NCBI GenBank assembly: GCA_033032175.1
Contig: CM065328.1
Coordinates: 11,036,690-11,100,689 of the forward strand
Origin: Saturnia japonica
Lineage: Eukaryota > Arthropoda > Insecta > Lepidoptera > Saturniidae
Length of the DNA stretch: 64,000 bases
Direction: 5' to 3'
The stretch's first letter is position 1, and every line of letters begins with the position of its first letter. The position numbers and the translations under genes were made by a program. This document shows, in pieces, positions 34,235 through 47,000 of the stretch. Below the pieces are notes generated by a model, which saw only the letters and a list, made by a program, of their open reading frames with translations, was not told the origin of the DNA and did no database searches.

Positions 34235-34689
34235 TATATAAATAAAAGTGATGCAAGCGGTTCAAGCATATTAGTTACACGCTATGATTCAGGTGTCGAA
34301 TCATGAAATTATAGGAGCTTGTTGGTAAAATCGAGGAAATCTTTTATTGATTTGCATGAGTATTAGGTAGGTACCTACTCTTTTCAAAATTATATAGCAT
34401 TTTTTATTTGATATCTCAGATATGCTAACTTTTAGCTATCCGTCTACCTTCTGAACTATAATAAGTAGGTAACCGGTTGAAATGTTCACAAAGTATTATA
34501 GGTACCTATGTGTTTTTCTTTTATTAAAGCGATGTTCTGACAAACAATAATAAAATTTTTGTTATATATGAGGGTCATGAGTACCGTCGTGGGGATAAGA
34601 AACTTATTTTAATAACTAGCGTCAAATATGGTGTGATTATAGTCCAACCTTTAGTAAAAACAAATAATAAAAATCGACCCGAAAGATCC

Positions 34690-34905
34690 GAACTGAATGA
34701 AAGACAAGAGAATTTTAAACACAAAAGAAAATCAACTTCAATGATTTTGAAGAGTTTCTTGCTGTATATTTGAAGTTGAAGGTCAAATGCAAATGAAATT
34801 AAAATGGGACCACCCTTGCGGTATCCCCTTTCCAACAAAAAGAGAATCATCTTCGTAAACAAAGGAGTTATAGCTGAACACCTATAAAAAAGTATACATT
34901 CGAAT
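34690..34905 (+). repeat. Dispersed repeat, family A
   Basis: TCAACTTCAATGATTTTGAA, AAATTAAAATGGGACCACCC and GTAAACAAAGGAGTTATAGC match other family A copies. It leads directly into RTE sequence, hinting that family A is part of, or a target for, that LINE. Confidence 0.5.
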
Positions 34906-34914
34906 TGAGTAAAA

Positions 34915-35515
34915 TGGATCTGGTGGGCTATTCTCGGAATTTCACTGCACGATCGAATCTGAAATGACGAGATTCGCAGAAGAATCAAAGTCACCGACAT
35001 AGCTTTTAGAATAGCTAGATGTAAACGGCAATGGGCGAGCCACGTAGCTCGTAGGGCTTATGGCTGATGGCGCCAAAGAGTTCTCGAATGGCGGCCACGT
35101 AACGGAAGACGCAGCGTGGGCAGACCCACCACAAGGTGGTCCGACGAACTGGTAGGTTGCGGGAACCCGTGAAATGCGAGCAGCACAAAAACAAAGAAAA
35201 TTTATTTGACAATGAAAATACGAACATAATTAACACAACACATATTAAACAAGAGATTAAAATAAAATATTACTAATTACTAATTAAATTTATACATACA
35301 AAAGCCGTACTCAAGATCAAAAAGGACCTCAGCTCAGCATATGCTATAACAATAATACAATAGCACTGGTTTTCAGCCGGGCCTAAATTACATACTAAAG
35401 GCCTCACATTAGACCAGACCATGATTATTATTACGTAGAGAAAGGAACGGTCGTTGTGGCGATCATTGGCGGAAGCCTATGTCCAGTTATGGCGTTCTTT
35501 CAGCTAAAATGACAA
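34915..35515 (+). mobile_element. RTE-type LINE 3' part, interrupted
   Basis: Degenerate coding (RRRIKVTDIAFRIARCKRQW, VLEWRPRNGRRSVGRP) up to 35190. The 3' end (TGGCGATCATTGGCGGAAGC...CCAG) is at 35455-35510. The intervening 250 bp is unrelated AT-rich DNA. Confidence 0.65.
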
Positions 35516-35831
35516 TTGTCTGGTGAAATGAAAAACTTAGTGCGCGAGTTCGAGCTATAATAAAATAAAAACAACGTTAACGCGAGTCCAGAGAAATAAA
35601 ATAATTTAGCAATCAGACAGAATAAGGCGCCTACATTACAGTAAGACGTAGCAACACCTTTATATCAAGTCGACATTATTCGCATTGATTCAGTTACACA
35701 TCAACTGTTAACCTACACAACATGAGGACCATTATGTTGGTAAGAAATATTATCACTTAATAACTCATTATAACAATGACGCTTTATGCCTTGTTCCCAA
35801 ATTAACATTTTTATAGCTTTACTCGGGCACA

Positions 35832-36255
35832 TCTATACAATTAATATAATTGAAGTGTCTGTTTGTAATGTCAAAATAACAGTTTTTTAGTAAATGCATA
35901 TGAAAGTATATACGATACCTATAACAAAAAGCCTTTTTTTTTTTTAAATTCAGTCTGTCTGTTTGTTCTGGGTAATCTCCGTAACGGTTGCATCGATTTT
36001 GACGGGTCCGTTACTGGTAGATAGCTGAATTTATAGGAAGTAACTTAGGCTACTTTTATTTTAGAAAAATAATTAGAGTTCCGAACAAATAAAAAAACTG
36101 GTCATGGTGAATCGATTCAGGCGCTTAAATGGCTTACGCTGAGTAAACCATAAGAAATATAGTAAATTAATGTATAACATAATTGTAGGCGTTAAAAAGA
36201 CCTACAAAAATGTCAAGGAGAGTATACATCTATTTTCTAAAGGTATATGCATTCA
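35832..36255 (+). mobile_element. Non-autonomous Helitron, 3'-truncated
   Basis: Starts A|TCTATACAATTAATATAATT and follows the 62608-63080 body to the TATTTTCTAAAGG block. The GC-rich 3' end is missing. Confidence 0.7.
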
Positions 36256-36267
36256 CTTTTAGTTTTA

Positions 36268-36377
36268 GATTTCTGCTAGATAGGCACAACAATTCCTATA
36301 ACATGGAGTCCTTTGAGCATAACGTGAAGAGACATTTGAGCAGGCTGGCGCGACAGCGACTTGATGATGGATTGTAG
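36268..36377 (+). other. Possible coding fragment, unrecognised
   Basis: An open stretch reading RHNNSYNMESFEHNVKRHL and LARQRLDDGL before TAG, just downstream of a Helitron fragment. The codon content looks more protein-like than its surroundings. However, its splice phase does not match the exon at 36533, so I cannot place it in a gene. Confidence 0.25.
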
Positions 36378-36532
36378 ATCTCTCAATGTTAGCCAATGTT
36401 GTTGGATTGCATTATAATTATCATAATGTCATGCTACGTTAATAAAGATAGTGTAACAAATTAGACACCTCAAACTAATATTGTAACAATATATTCCAGA
36501 TAACTCTTCTCTTCAATATCAATCTTTCTACA

Positions 36533-36844
36533 GCTACAATAGATGTACAAGCTCTCACACATACAGCATCAAGCAAACTGCAATCCCTTGTTGACCAAGC
36601 TTCCACTACTTTTCAAGTTTTAACTGACAACATAGATTTAGAAAAAGTGAAACAACTAGATTTCCTGAGCATCATACCCAGGATTCACGACAGGCTGAAC
36701 CATCCGGTCGTGCCTAGTCATTTAGAGAAGATAAAGATTTATTTGCAGAAAGTGAAGAGCTTGACTGGAAGCGATTTGATTCTTGCATTCGATGCTAATG
36801 TACCGTGGCCTGCTATGAGAAGAATGGACGAACACTTAAAATAA
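36533..36844 (+). CDS. 3'-terminal exon of an unrecognised protein
   Basis: Begins after a good acceptor (CAATCTTTCTACAG) with two bases of a split codon and stays open for 103 codons to TAA, with AATAAA at 36857 only 13 bp later. The product is helical (TASSKLQSLVDQASTTFQVL; LSIIPRIHDRLNHPVVPSHL; a C-terminal MRRMDEHLK). I do not recognise a family. Upstream exons were not found with confidence. A short ATG exon at 35722-35739 (MRTIML, donor GTAAGA) looks like the start of a signal peptide but is in the wrong phase to join directly. Perhaps a secreted lepidopteran protein. Confidence 0.55.
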   Translation, partial: ATIDVQALTHTASSKLQSLVDQASTTFQVLTDNIDLEKVKQLDFLSIIPRIHDRLNHPVVPSHLEKIKIYLQKVKSLTGSDLILAFDANVPWPAMRRMDEHLK

Positions 36845-36856
36845 TTAAATCGAGAA

Positions 36857-36862
36857 AATAAA
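36857..36862 (+). terminator. Poly(A) signal after orphan exon
   Basis: AATAAA 13 bp beyond the TAA of 36533-36844. It supports that exon being a true 3' end. Confidence 0.5.
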
Positions 36863-37411
36863 GATGGGATTTAAGCAAAAACTTCGTTATACAATATCAA
36901 GTCTGCTACGAATGAATTAGTTTTGGAGTTCTTTTTATAGTTTTATCAAATTGATGTGATACATAGATGAGATTCAATAGTGGATAAAGAGCGTGCTAAA
37001 TTATTTTAGCTTTGTAATTTAAAGTTTTATATTAACCATTTTCAAAATATTGATGGGCGTAGTAAAAAGTCTCTAAATAAACAACAATGATATCTTACAT
37101 TTGCCATAAAAACATTTTCTCCTCGTTCTTTCTCGATTACCTACACCGGCAATAGTGTGGGCCTTTCTCACAGGACTGGAGTATTTCGTGAATAAAAGAA
37201 ATTATATTTCTGTCTTTCTTTCCCCAATGTAGCATTATTAAACACTGCAGTGCCATATCCATAGAGAGAAATGCAATTAATTATCACAATTTTTTCACAT
37301 GGTAACAATTATGTTTTAAAATTTATCTATATTAGAATAAGGATTGGTATCGGGTATCTTGCTAATATTTATTATATTTCTTGTAAATAAACATTAACAA
37401 ATAATATAAAT

Positions 37412-37417
37412 TTTATT
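37412..37417 (-). terminator. Candidate poly(A) signal, PICK1
   Basis: AATAAA on the minus strand about 240 bp past the PICK1 stop. Another overlaps the stop itself. The choice is uncertain. Confidence 0.35.
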
Positions 37418-37658
37418 CGATATTATTTTTATCTATTTTCTGCCGGTTTCATCAAATATTTCGCAACCTTAATCTTTGGTCTTCTTCCTCTAATCCGGTC
37501 ACCTTAATAATTAAATCTCTTAACCTTTGGTTTAAACAATTAAACCTGAGTTTCTAAAGTACTCCATAATTCTTACACACTTGAGTATTTACTACGTCTC
37601 AACGATTGATAAATCACACCGACATATAAAAACTAAAAAAAACTATTTCAAATCAAAT

Positions 37659-38045
37659 TTATTTTCCAACACTCAAATCACTTAACAACTTATCAAATAC
37701 GTCGTCGTAATCGTTCGCGTTGCTCTTCATCATAAACCCGTCCATCAGTCCATTTTGAAATTCACCAAAATCGTTGTCGACTGTCGCGTTGGTATCCGCT
37801 AAACCCAGTTCCGTCAACAGTGTTAAATTGTCAGTTTTCTCACGTGTATTAGTTACGTCATTACTGTCAGTTGTTAGAATATTGTCGACAGTTTCGATAC
37901 CGGGAAGCAATTGTTCAGAAGATTCAGTGTTATCAATGTCCCTTGTTTGACGTCTGTTAGTGCTTTTGCCTTCTTTAATCTCAGAATCGGACAAATCATG
38001 ATATTCTTGTATTTCTTTAGCATATTCTATATCTTCTTCATCATC
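37659..38045 (-). CDS. PICK1: PICK1 exon 9 (terminal, extended tail)
   Basis: Residues 383-510, starting with an acidic DDEEDIEYAKEIQEYHD. The remainder is Ser/Thr/Asp-rich and of low complexity, containing VDNDFGEFQNGLMDGF and ending DVFDKLLSDLSVGK. The vertebrate protein has only a short acidic tail here. Confidence 0.9.
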   Translation of the reverse strand, partial: DDEEDIEYAKEIQEYHDLSDSEIKEGKSTNRRQTRDIDNTESSEQLLPGIETVDNILTTDSNDVTNTREKTDNLTLLTELGLADTNATVDNDFGEFQNGLMDGFMMKSNANDYDDVFDKLLSDLSVGK

Positions 38046-41000
38046 CTGAAAAATAGGTAACTTTTATTATAGCACCTTTAACCATTCCAACTGTAGATTA
38101 TAATAAGAGAAATCATTAAGGACATATATTTCTTTTTCAGTTTATTTTATACAAATTTTGAATTATTATTTGGATAAATTATGGATCATGGTTCACAAAG
38201 TACTCAATATTAGAAGATAATTTTCATTGTTCATTATTTGCAGAGGCCTAATATGTAAAGAAAGCTATTTACCTGAATGATTTGCCCTGCCGATTTGTAT
38301 TGGAATGCATTCTGTGATAGATCAACTTCGACAGGAAACAAAGACGAATTTTCTTTCAGATGTTCAACAGTTTCACTGTAAAATACGTATAATATTCAAA
38401 ATATTTAGGTACTCATTCCATATTACAATCGCGATTAGATTGTCTTCATAAACATTACCTTATTAAGGTTGTAATAGTTTGCCTGTCAAAAAGTGCCACT
38501 GATTGAGTTGATAATAGGTTTAGGTTAGGGATTTATGTAAAATCATCACCAATACCGCTTGACTTTGTAACTTCCTTTCTTTCAATGCGAGAAAAACCCA
38601 GTAACTATGTTTGGATATAAAAGTGTTGAAGTTAAAACTAGAAAACAACTCACTTGTGATACACAGTGAGTCCTTGGATGAACCTTCGTAGCTGAAAGGC
38701 GACATCTTGTGCTTTTTTGTTTTCGAGTAGCTCCAACTTTACCAGGACGTCTGACCTGAGGCGAGCGAACCTTGTCCTCGCGTCTTGGCGACACCGAAGG
38801 ATCAGTCTACGGTTGATTAAACATTTAAAAGATTATCCCTCTGTAATAGAGTTCCTAATTGGAATTGGGATTGTTCATTTTTCATCATAAAAATAACACC
38901 GGCTGTTTTAATAACATAAAAAACATTAAATAAGAAATAAAATTGTATATTATTCAAACTAGCGTCTCAAAATTCTTCATAGAAAAATAAAAAATACAAA
39001 GGAAATGTAAAAAAGTGGACAATGTCCAAAACTCTAAAAATCTATTTTTGCGTTCATTTACATACCGCAGGCTACCTACTTATGAAAAACGATTCATAAG
39101 AAGTAAATTCCAAAAATTGACCACTGCACCAATTCTTACCGAAATAAATAGTGTTATTATCTAAACGGTACCTGTATTCATAGTTGCCAGTCTCCACCCT
39201 GTAGAGTGGTTCTTGAAGAGCGTTGTATCCATACTCTTCATCATCCATTTCCTTCACCTTCAAGCAGTACGACAAGTATTCGAACTTGGTATCCGCGTAC
39301 TTCCGGATCGTCAGTTTCGTGTCTGGTATCGCCTTGTTCAGATACGTCCCCATGTCGGATAGGATCTGCGGATTATGGGACTTGTTGCCGGTTAATCTAT
39401 AGATAACATTACAAAATTCAAGGGATTGCTCGTTTTTTGTCCGAATGCGCTATCTCTGCACTACCTGTCAGATTTGTTTTGAAGTGAAAACTTCTTTAGC
39501 ATCGTTGTGATTTGAAAGTCGATGAAATGGAAAAGCGACAGTAAAAAGAGACAGACACATAAATTTATAAGATTTAACTTGGGAGAAAATTGAGATAGGA
39601 ACCATTATAATACAGTGTTTCTATATTCGTTTAGACATAGTGGGAGTTTGCTTGGGCTTCAGCGTTGTACGTGTATTAATACGTGTTTGTGCGCGCATGC
39701 GCAAAAACAAAAAAAAAAAAACAAAGCATTTTACATTTGTACAAAACATGGGAAAAGGCATCACAACAACCGTGGTGTTTTGTACTTTTTTAAGATGATA
39801 TTCCCATGGATATTTCAAATGTGCAAGGTGATGCCTTAATTGAAAATGATATTGTGAATAATGATTGTAAATACTTGTACGTAAATTTTCATAAACTTTA
39901 AATTAGTGTGTATTTGATCATTTACTGAATTAAAAAAAAACATAGATGTAAAGGTTTCACTTCTACCACGTGTGAATAGCACACATGTTTTTTTTTTTTC
40001 ATTTTATTAACACGCTTTTTTATTAGCTTCACCTGTATGTATGTATTTATGTAACCGACCCCTTTGAGCTCGATTTTGTCCTACTTTGAATGATCAGATT
40101 TAATTCAAACTTTGCACACCTGTCAAAAGTCGATGACAATGCAATAATCCGATCAAAGCATCCGATTATCCTAATTAGATTCGCCAGGTTTAATTAATTT
40201 CTTTCCGCATTCTTTGCATGCGAGTAAGAGAGATAGAGCTAGTGCGCGAACTACGCATGGGTGCAGTTCCACACTTACTCTTTCGGGCATGCAAGGTTTT
40301 ACAGTTGATCATGCAGTCATTTATTTGGGTCCGCGATTGTTTGCTGGTGGACAAGCTTATGTGGCACTTAGTCGTGGAAGATCCTTGGACGGTATACGAA
40401 TTGAAGAACTTGATTGCTCAAAATTAATAGGAAGAACTCCATGTAACAGTGAAGCATTGAATGAAATGATTCGATTACGAGATAAACCATAAAATCTATA
40501 ATCAGTCACAGAGTGAAAATTCACACTCATCCTCATTCTCAGTACCGCCAACAGATTCGCTCCTATGATTATAATATTATGTAAAGTGATTACGGATTGA
40601 AAATTCCATACTCAAGCATTAATGTGACTGACTGTATATGTAAATAAGGTTGCACCTTTATGTGTCTCGCTGTTTATATTGGCATCATACAAATCTTTGA
40701 ATATGTGTTCTTAACCAAGATACAATCGGAACACATTTGTACATATTAAGGGCGGTTGATAGTTAGCAAATCGAACTAAATACTTTATAGATTAAAAAAT
40801 TTAACTAAAAAATGAAAAATAAATAATAGTTTAAAAAAACTAAAAAAAACACGCTTTCATAAAAAATCAAACTAAAAAACAGAAAATAAAATTTAATAAA
40901 TTTGATTAAGTACAGTGTAAAAAAAAATGAATGTACATTGATGTAAAAAAAGCGTGGGGTGCATAGTGTCAATAATTATAAACATTTTATTGACAGATAA

Positions 41001-44000
41001 TGAGTAGAAGAATCATCACTTCGATAATATAATATCTTAAAAAGCGCTTTGAATACACCCCACGCTTTTTTACAATAATGTACATTCATTTTTTTTTACT
41101 CTGTACTTAATCAAATTTATTAAATTTTATTTATATTTAAAACAGTGGTTACCAAACTTTTTGTCTCGTAGTCCACTTGCCATTTTTTTCCATTTTGGGT
41201 ACACCTCCTGGCTTAAACTTCGGCTTATCTAATGTTGATTTTTTTGCAATTTTATTATCTTCAATGTATTTGTGATATGTAATACTTATAGTATTGGTAC
41301 TCGCTTTGAAAAATTCTTCATCACGTTTGTTGTTAAATATGTTTTAAAAATTCGTAATAAAATGTGTTAATTTTTTTTTATTACTTTATAATTCGTTTTA
41401 AACCTAATGTCAAGATAGGTGATATTATGTAAAAGATTATAGTATATTATAAGGTAGTATAATGTGTCTTATAAGTACTATTTTGTGTATGTAGATTATT
41501 TAATTCATGGGAAGTTTATATAAAAGTCACGATCTGCTTAACGAAAACCCACTAGCGTTGACCCTAATTTACATCGCAATAGCACCCAATTTTTTTTCAT
41601 TTACATGGGCCACTTGTTTTTGTCGTCGACCCCTGGGGGTTGATATAGACCACTTTGTGAATCACTGATTTAAAAGGTAATAAGCTATAATCATAGCTTC
41701 ACGGCTACGAGCGAAGAATTAATCATGAATGTCATGCTGGTCTACAAGCTTCTCGAAAGCTGGATATATGTATACACAGAATTTTTTTTTTATGGGATAA
41801 CCGTTGGAGATATGTTAATTAAATCTTCAGGAGATATTGTACGACATCTGATAAACGAAGATAGAATTGATAAAAGAATAAAAAAAGTTTATGATTTTTC
41901 AATTTAAAAAAAAACCATAAAAAAGTTTATGGTAATTTTTAGTGGGATCTTAAAACATGTCGTGTTTTTTTTATTTTTTACTGTTTATCTAAGGTTTTTT
42001 GACTCTATATTATGTAATATTGGTGGCGTTTTGCGTGATATAGGTTGTTTATTGTGCGTACGCGAAGTGGATTATAAATATACACTCGAAACATACATTT
42101 TGAATTGCCACAAAAACTCCCATAAAGATCGTTCTAACAAGGCATTCAGCATCTTGTAGAATTCACATTGAAAATTTGAAAAGAATTCGGAGGCTTAAAA
42201 ACTTTATGGAAAAATAAGAAAAAAAAATAGAGTACATGGCTTCGGGCTTTATATAAATGACACTTGAAAATGAATTATAAAAACAAAATCTGGCTTGACT
42301 GCATGGTCTAGATACCTTTGCCTTTTCCTTTCACGAAAATTGAATGTAAAGAAGTTATATACGCTTTTTAGATAATGTCATGGATAGAAGATGGATTTTA
42401 GATTAATGTGTTAAAAAAACTGCTGTAAAAATGAAAATAACTGTTTTAAGCTATGGTTCTTCTTGATAATGACCAGTTACATTACATTAAAATAAAATAA
42501 AATTAAAATCTATGATCTCGAAAAAAATAAGAGGTCCATTTGATCTAAATTTATGTAATTACATAAAATTAATTGCAACGTTAACGCACACATATTATTT
42601 ACATAACCACTGATTTCGTAAACGAGTAAACTGGTTGCAATTCAAAATTACCTACCGGTTTCAAAGCCTTCAACATTTTAATTCCGTCGCGTTCCAAAAG
42701 CCTGTGGTACTGTCCGAATTTGCTGAAGGCTTCAGAGGCTCTGGCCTGAGGCTCCCTCACTCCGATACCGGCAAAGATATCACCTAACGCTTTATACGTC
42801 TGTAGAAGATCGAAATATGCCTTCAACATTCTGAAAATAGAGGTAATTATTGTTACTAGCGGTCGCTCAATGATCGAAATTCGACCAGCGACTTTTTAAT
42901 CATAGACTATTTTCTGTTTGACATTTACAGTATGAACCTAAATGAATATTAAAATCTCTTGCTGTCACTTTTCATTAAGTGACAATGTCAATATTTTGGG
43001 GGGTCTAAGTTTAATGGCACTGGTCGTGTTAGGATTTGCTATTATTAATTTATTTCATTTAATATATTAGTAACAGATGCTATAGATAAATTTTAGTTTA
43101 AATTCTAACCATGCCAAATCTCACAGTCTTCCGTGCACGCAATACGCTTTAAAAGGGGTACAAAATTTTTGCTTCACGTATTAATATAATGACATCTTTC
43201 CATCACTGTGTTACCCAATCCGCGAGTTAGCAGTATGTTTAAAAAGTCATGTTAATTATAATATAGGTCTATAGGTATGCAATTTAAAAGCAATGATGTG
43301 CTCAGTTGGAAGCGTGTACGGACTCCGCATCGATTGACGTGAGTTCGAATCCCTGCACTGAGTCTGAGCGCCCGGTGAAAGAAATCATTTTGATGAAAAC
43401 ATAGCATGGTGGTAGGGCTTATTCTAATGCCTGCCTGGCTAGCTGCCACCCTCAAGTTAAACATCTGTCGCCAAGCACCAGCTGCGTTCCGCACTTGAGA
43501 ACTGTCTACAGTCTTTCACTAGGCTTAGTGTATCATTTTCTTGGGCCACATCGTCACTTAAGATCAGGTGAGATTTTAGCCACAACGCTAAACTTATATC
43601 GATAAAAAATGCCTAAAGCAATATGATAAAAAAATATAGTTGTCTATTTCCGTTTGACGTTTCCAAGTACGTCCGTTCAACCCGACAGCCGACCAGCACC
43701 GCATCGCCTCGTACGGTTGGATTTCTTTGTAAGGAGTTCCACATATATCACACTCATCAACTCCGTGACGTCATCGTATCGACTCGCACACAAGCAGTCC
43801 ATATGCGGACGGCGAGTGGACCACGAGTTGTCAACATCACGTACACACCGATGAAAATCGCCGACTAACTACTCGTCAGTTCGTTGACACGCGATGTTGT
43901 ATAGTTGACTACACGACGTTCACCCGTCGACAAAGAGGGACCTTTAATCTTTATAATAAATCTTACCTACCTTTTTGCGTGTTCCACTAATCTCTTATAG

Positions 44001-47000
44001 GTGTTTTCTGTATCTCTTAGTTCGTCCAACTTGGCGACAAGTGTGTCGTTGCACAAAATCGCTCTGGACAAGCCCAACGCATCGGCCGCTCCTGACGACA
44101 TATTCTCCACTAAACGGTGTTTCATTTTCTTCATTATTATGTCCAGGGATTTGCCTTGTTTCGGGTCTGCGTGGAGTTTGTTATAGTTGATTGTTACTTC
44201 ATCCTGTAGTAGAAGATTTGATAGAATTTATACTAAACAGATTTCTATCAAAGAGCGTTTAAATCGGGGCAGTAAGGTTTACGTATTCTTTTAAATGCCA
44301 GCACCACACACTTGGTAATAACCTAAAAAAGTAACTCATTTCAGTAAATTAGGTATGTTACCTGAGAGTTGTTCCATATTACAGTAATTCTCAACAATCA
44401 TAACAATTTTAGTTTACGGTGATACCAATACATTTTTCTTTGTTTGCCTTTATAATGCAAAGTATTGTTTACATAAGTTAAAAAAAGTCATAAAATACTG
44501 TTTTTAAGCATTACGGAAAACATTCCAGTCATCGCAAAGAACTAGAAAGAAACTGCATCTGATTTATCTTTTTTTTTTTTTTTTTTTTCTATTGTACAAA
44601 TAATATTTACGGTTAATAATAATATTAATAACTTAGTGGATGCACAGAGAGAGAGAGTCACTTCCAGACATCACTATCATTCACATAATGATCTACCCTA
44701 TATTAACCATTTGACAATAAAACCTGCTTAATATGGTTTTTAGTCAACATAAATATACCTTAGCGGTCTGGATCATCTTCGCCACTTCAACTTTAGTCTT
44801 CCCCTTGACAGACTGACCGTTGACTCCAATTAATTCATCACCGCTTTGTAGTGTACCTTCTTTAGATGCCGGTGTGTTGTCAAATATCTGAAAATTGTTG
44901 AAGAAATTTTTTTAAATACATTTTCTTTAGACTCGACTGGAAAGTAAATCAAATCTTTTTTTCGGACGGAAACAAAGTTTATTAAAATCTGTACATTTGT
45001 TTCTATTAATAATTATATAATTTATACATACATATATACATATATACATAAATCACGTCTCTTTCCCAACGGGGTAGGCAGAGATTACGTCATTCCTCTT
45101 GCTACGATCCTGGCATAAATCTTTCGCTTCTCCAACATTCATCAGTCCTTGCACGCATGCTCGCCGCTTTAGAGTACTCTTGACCTGACCCTTCTTCAGA
45201 ACGTCCCCGATTTGATCGTGGATTTATGCATCCCTTATATCATTCGATTCTTTAGCGGAGGTGAGGAACAGAGAGTAAAGTTCCTCATCCGCTATAGAAA
45301 AGGGAAGGATCCTCCGGCCGGACGGGTGCTATGTCTGGCGGGCAGCTGCCCAACGGTTGTAGTCGGGTTCTTGTATATATACTCAATTTTTGAGTTAATT
45401 TCTATAGCGCGATGTAGGATGCGTCGTATGTGGCTCGACAGATGTCGCCATGTGTCGCTATGTAGATGCGTCAGTTGTGGCGAGAGATGTCGCTACATCA
45501 CTCCCCTCCGAGACCGGAGGTCGATAGCAGGTTGAGTCGTCCATACATCTTGTGATGCTTACCGGGCCAGTGGAATGTTCCAGTGAGTCGGAACCGGATG
45601 CCGTATAGTTCACGGTGAGTCGGAACTGTCTACGGTGGTTGCCTCAGTGAGTCTGGGTGATGCTGAAAGAGTGCTCCAGTGAGTCGGAGTGTTGCAGTGC
45701 TGCGTAGTGACTGGTTGCTGCGTCGACCAGGAGAGAAGTGCATCTCTGCTTGCTGACCGGCCGAAGTGCAGTGTGCTGTGCCAAGGTCGCTGAGAAGGCT
45801 GTGGGGCTGACCAGGAATGCGCGTCCGCTGTATGCTGGTGGTCAGGATACCCGTAGTAGCCGTGGATGCTGGCTGGCTGTATTGACTCGCTGCTCGAAAG
45901 CTTGAGGAAGTGATGATGACTTAGCTTTGTGAAGAAGGTTGCGTGTTCAAATCACGTCGGGGTCACCACTTTAGCGGAGGTGAGGAACAGAGAGTAAAGT
46001 TCCTCATCCGCCATAGAAAAGGGAGGATCCTCCGGCCAGACGGGTGCTATGTCTGACGGGCAGCTGCCCCGACGGTTGCAGTCGGGTTCTTGTATATATA
46101 CTCAATTGTTGAGTTAATTTCTATAGCGCGATGTAGGATGCGTCGTATGTGGCTCGATAGATGCGTAGATGCGTCAGTTGTGGCGAGAGATGTCGCTACA
46201 GATTCTAATAATAAAATTCAAATTTATTTAAAAAAAAGCAAAATTTACAAATAACACATTTTTAATTAATAAAAAATAACAAAAGAAAAATTTATGTGCG
46301 AAAAGGATATTAATTAAAAATATTATTTTAAGACAAATTAAGTTTATTTATATGTAATGCCTAGGGTGGCTATACATATTATTACAGCCAAATCAGCTTG
46401 GAGACGTTTTTACGTTTGTAGTAGTATACGATAATACGTGTAGGCAGTGTACAGGTTACGCTAGTAGTTAGAGTGCGAGGCACGTGGTATACCATTTCCA
46501 TTTCTTTATTTTCTCGATGACAGTACTAATTTGATAGTTGTAGTGTTGTGACCAAATAAGTAATGATATCGATCGCATATATTTATTATATTTTGAACAA
46601 ACAGATTTTTATTAAAATAAATAAATAAAGATTACCTGTCGTTATAATTATTTCGTTTCATTGTCGAGTACCTACCTATACCTACTTATTTTACAACAGC
46701 TTCGAAAATTTTGAAGAAGTTGGCATTATCAATCAGAATTAATACGTGTACGTGTCTTGTAATGAAATATAATATTAGTTAATAAATTTTACAAAAGTAT
46801 CCGGCAGTAGTTTAGTTTCTTACATTTTGTAAAAAAATATCGGGTCTGTTATCGTGTTACGTTTATCGATATAGCTCCATCCCTATCAGTTACTCCGACT
46901 GGTATAACCTTGTACGTGTGTAAACGTCATATTTTTATATAAATAATGAATACATAATGTAAAAAAGACGCCCGTTCAAGTTTTCACAGGAGCTGTCATC

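Larger units (their letters stand above)
45251..46200 (-). mobile_element. TRIM: miniature LTR retroelement, 950 bp
   Basis: Two direct terminal repeats (45251-45497, 247 bp; 45970-46200, 231 bp; they differ mainly by a 16-bp indel) flank a 472-bp non-coding core. An exact 5-bp duplication GATTC lies at 45246-45250 and 46201-46205. On the minus strand the core begins one base after the 5' repeat with a primer site for tRNA-Trp and ends with a purine tract (GGAGGGGAGTGA) before the 3' repeat. No gag or pol, so it must have moved with borrowed proteins. It lies in PICK1 intron 2 on the same strand. Repeats start TG but end AA rather than CA. Confidence 0.9.

Noticed and set aside
43623..43868. 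Two overlapping ORFs in a GC-rich patch
   Set aside because: Open in two frames with no exon signals and no similarity I recognise; sits between a SINE and PICK1 exon 4.
45212..45535. 107-codon plus-strand ORF
   Set aside because: It lies across the TRIM terminal repeat and its flank, antisense to the element, with no recognisable protein.
45933..45968. tRNA-Trp gene fragment
   Set aside because: Only the 3' half plus CCA, exactly at a retroelement primer site; genomic insect tRNA genes do not encode CCA.
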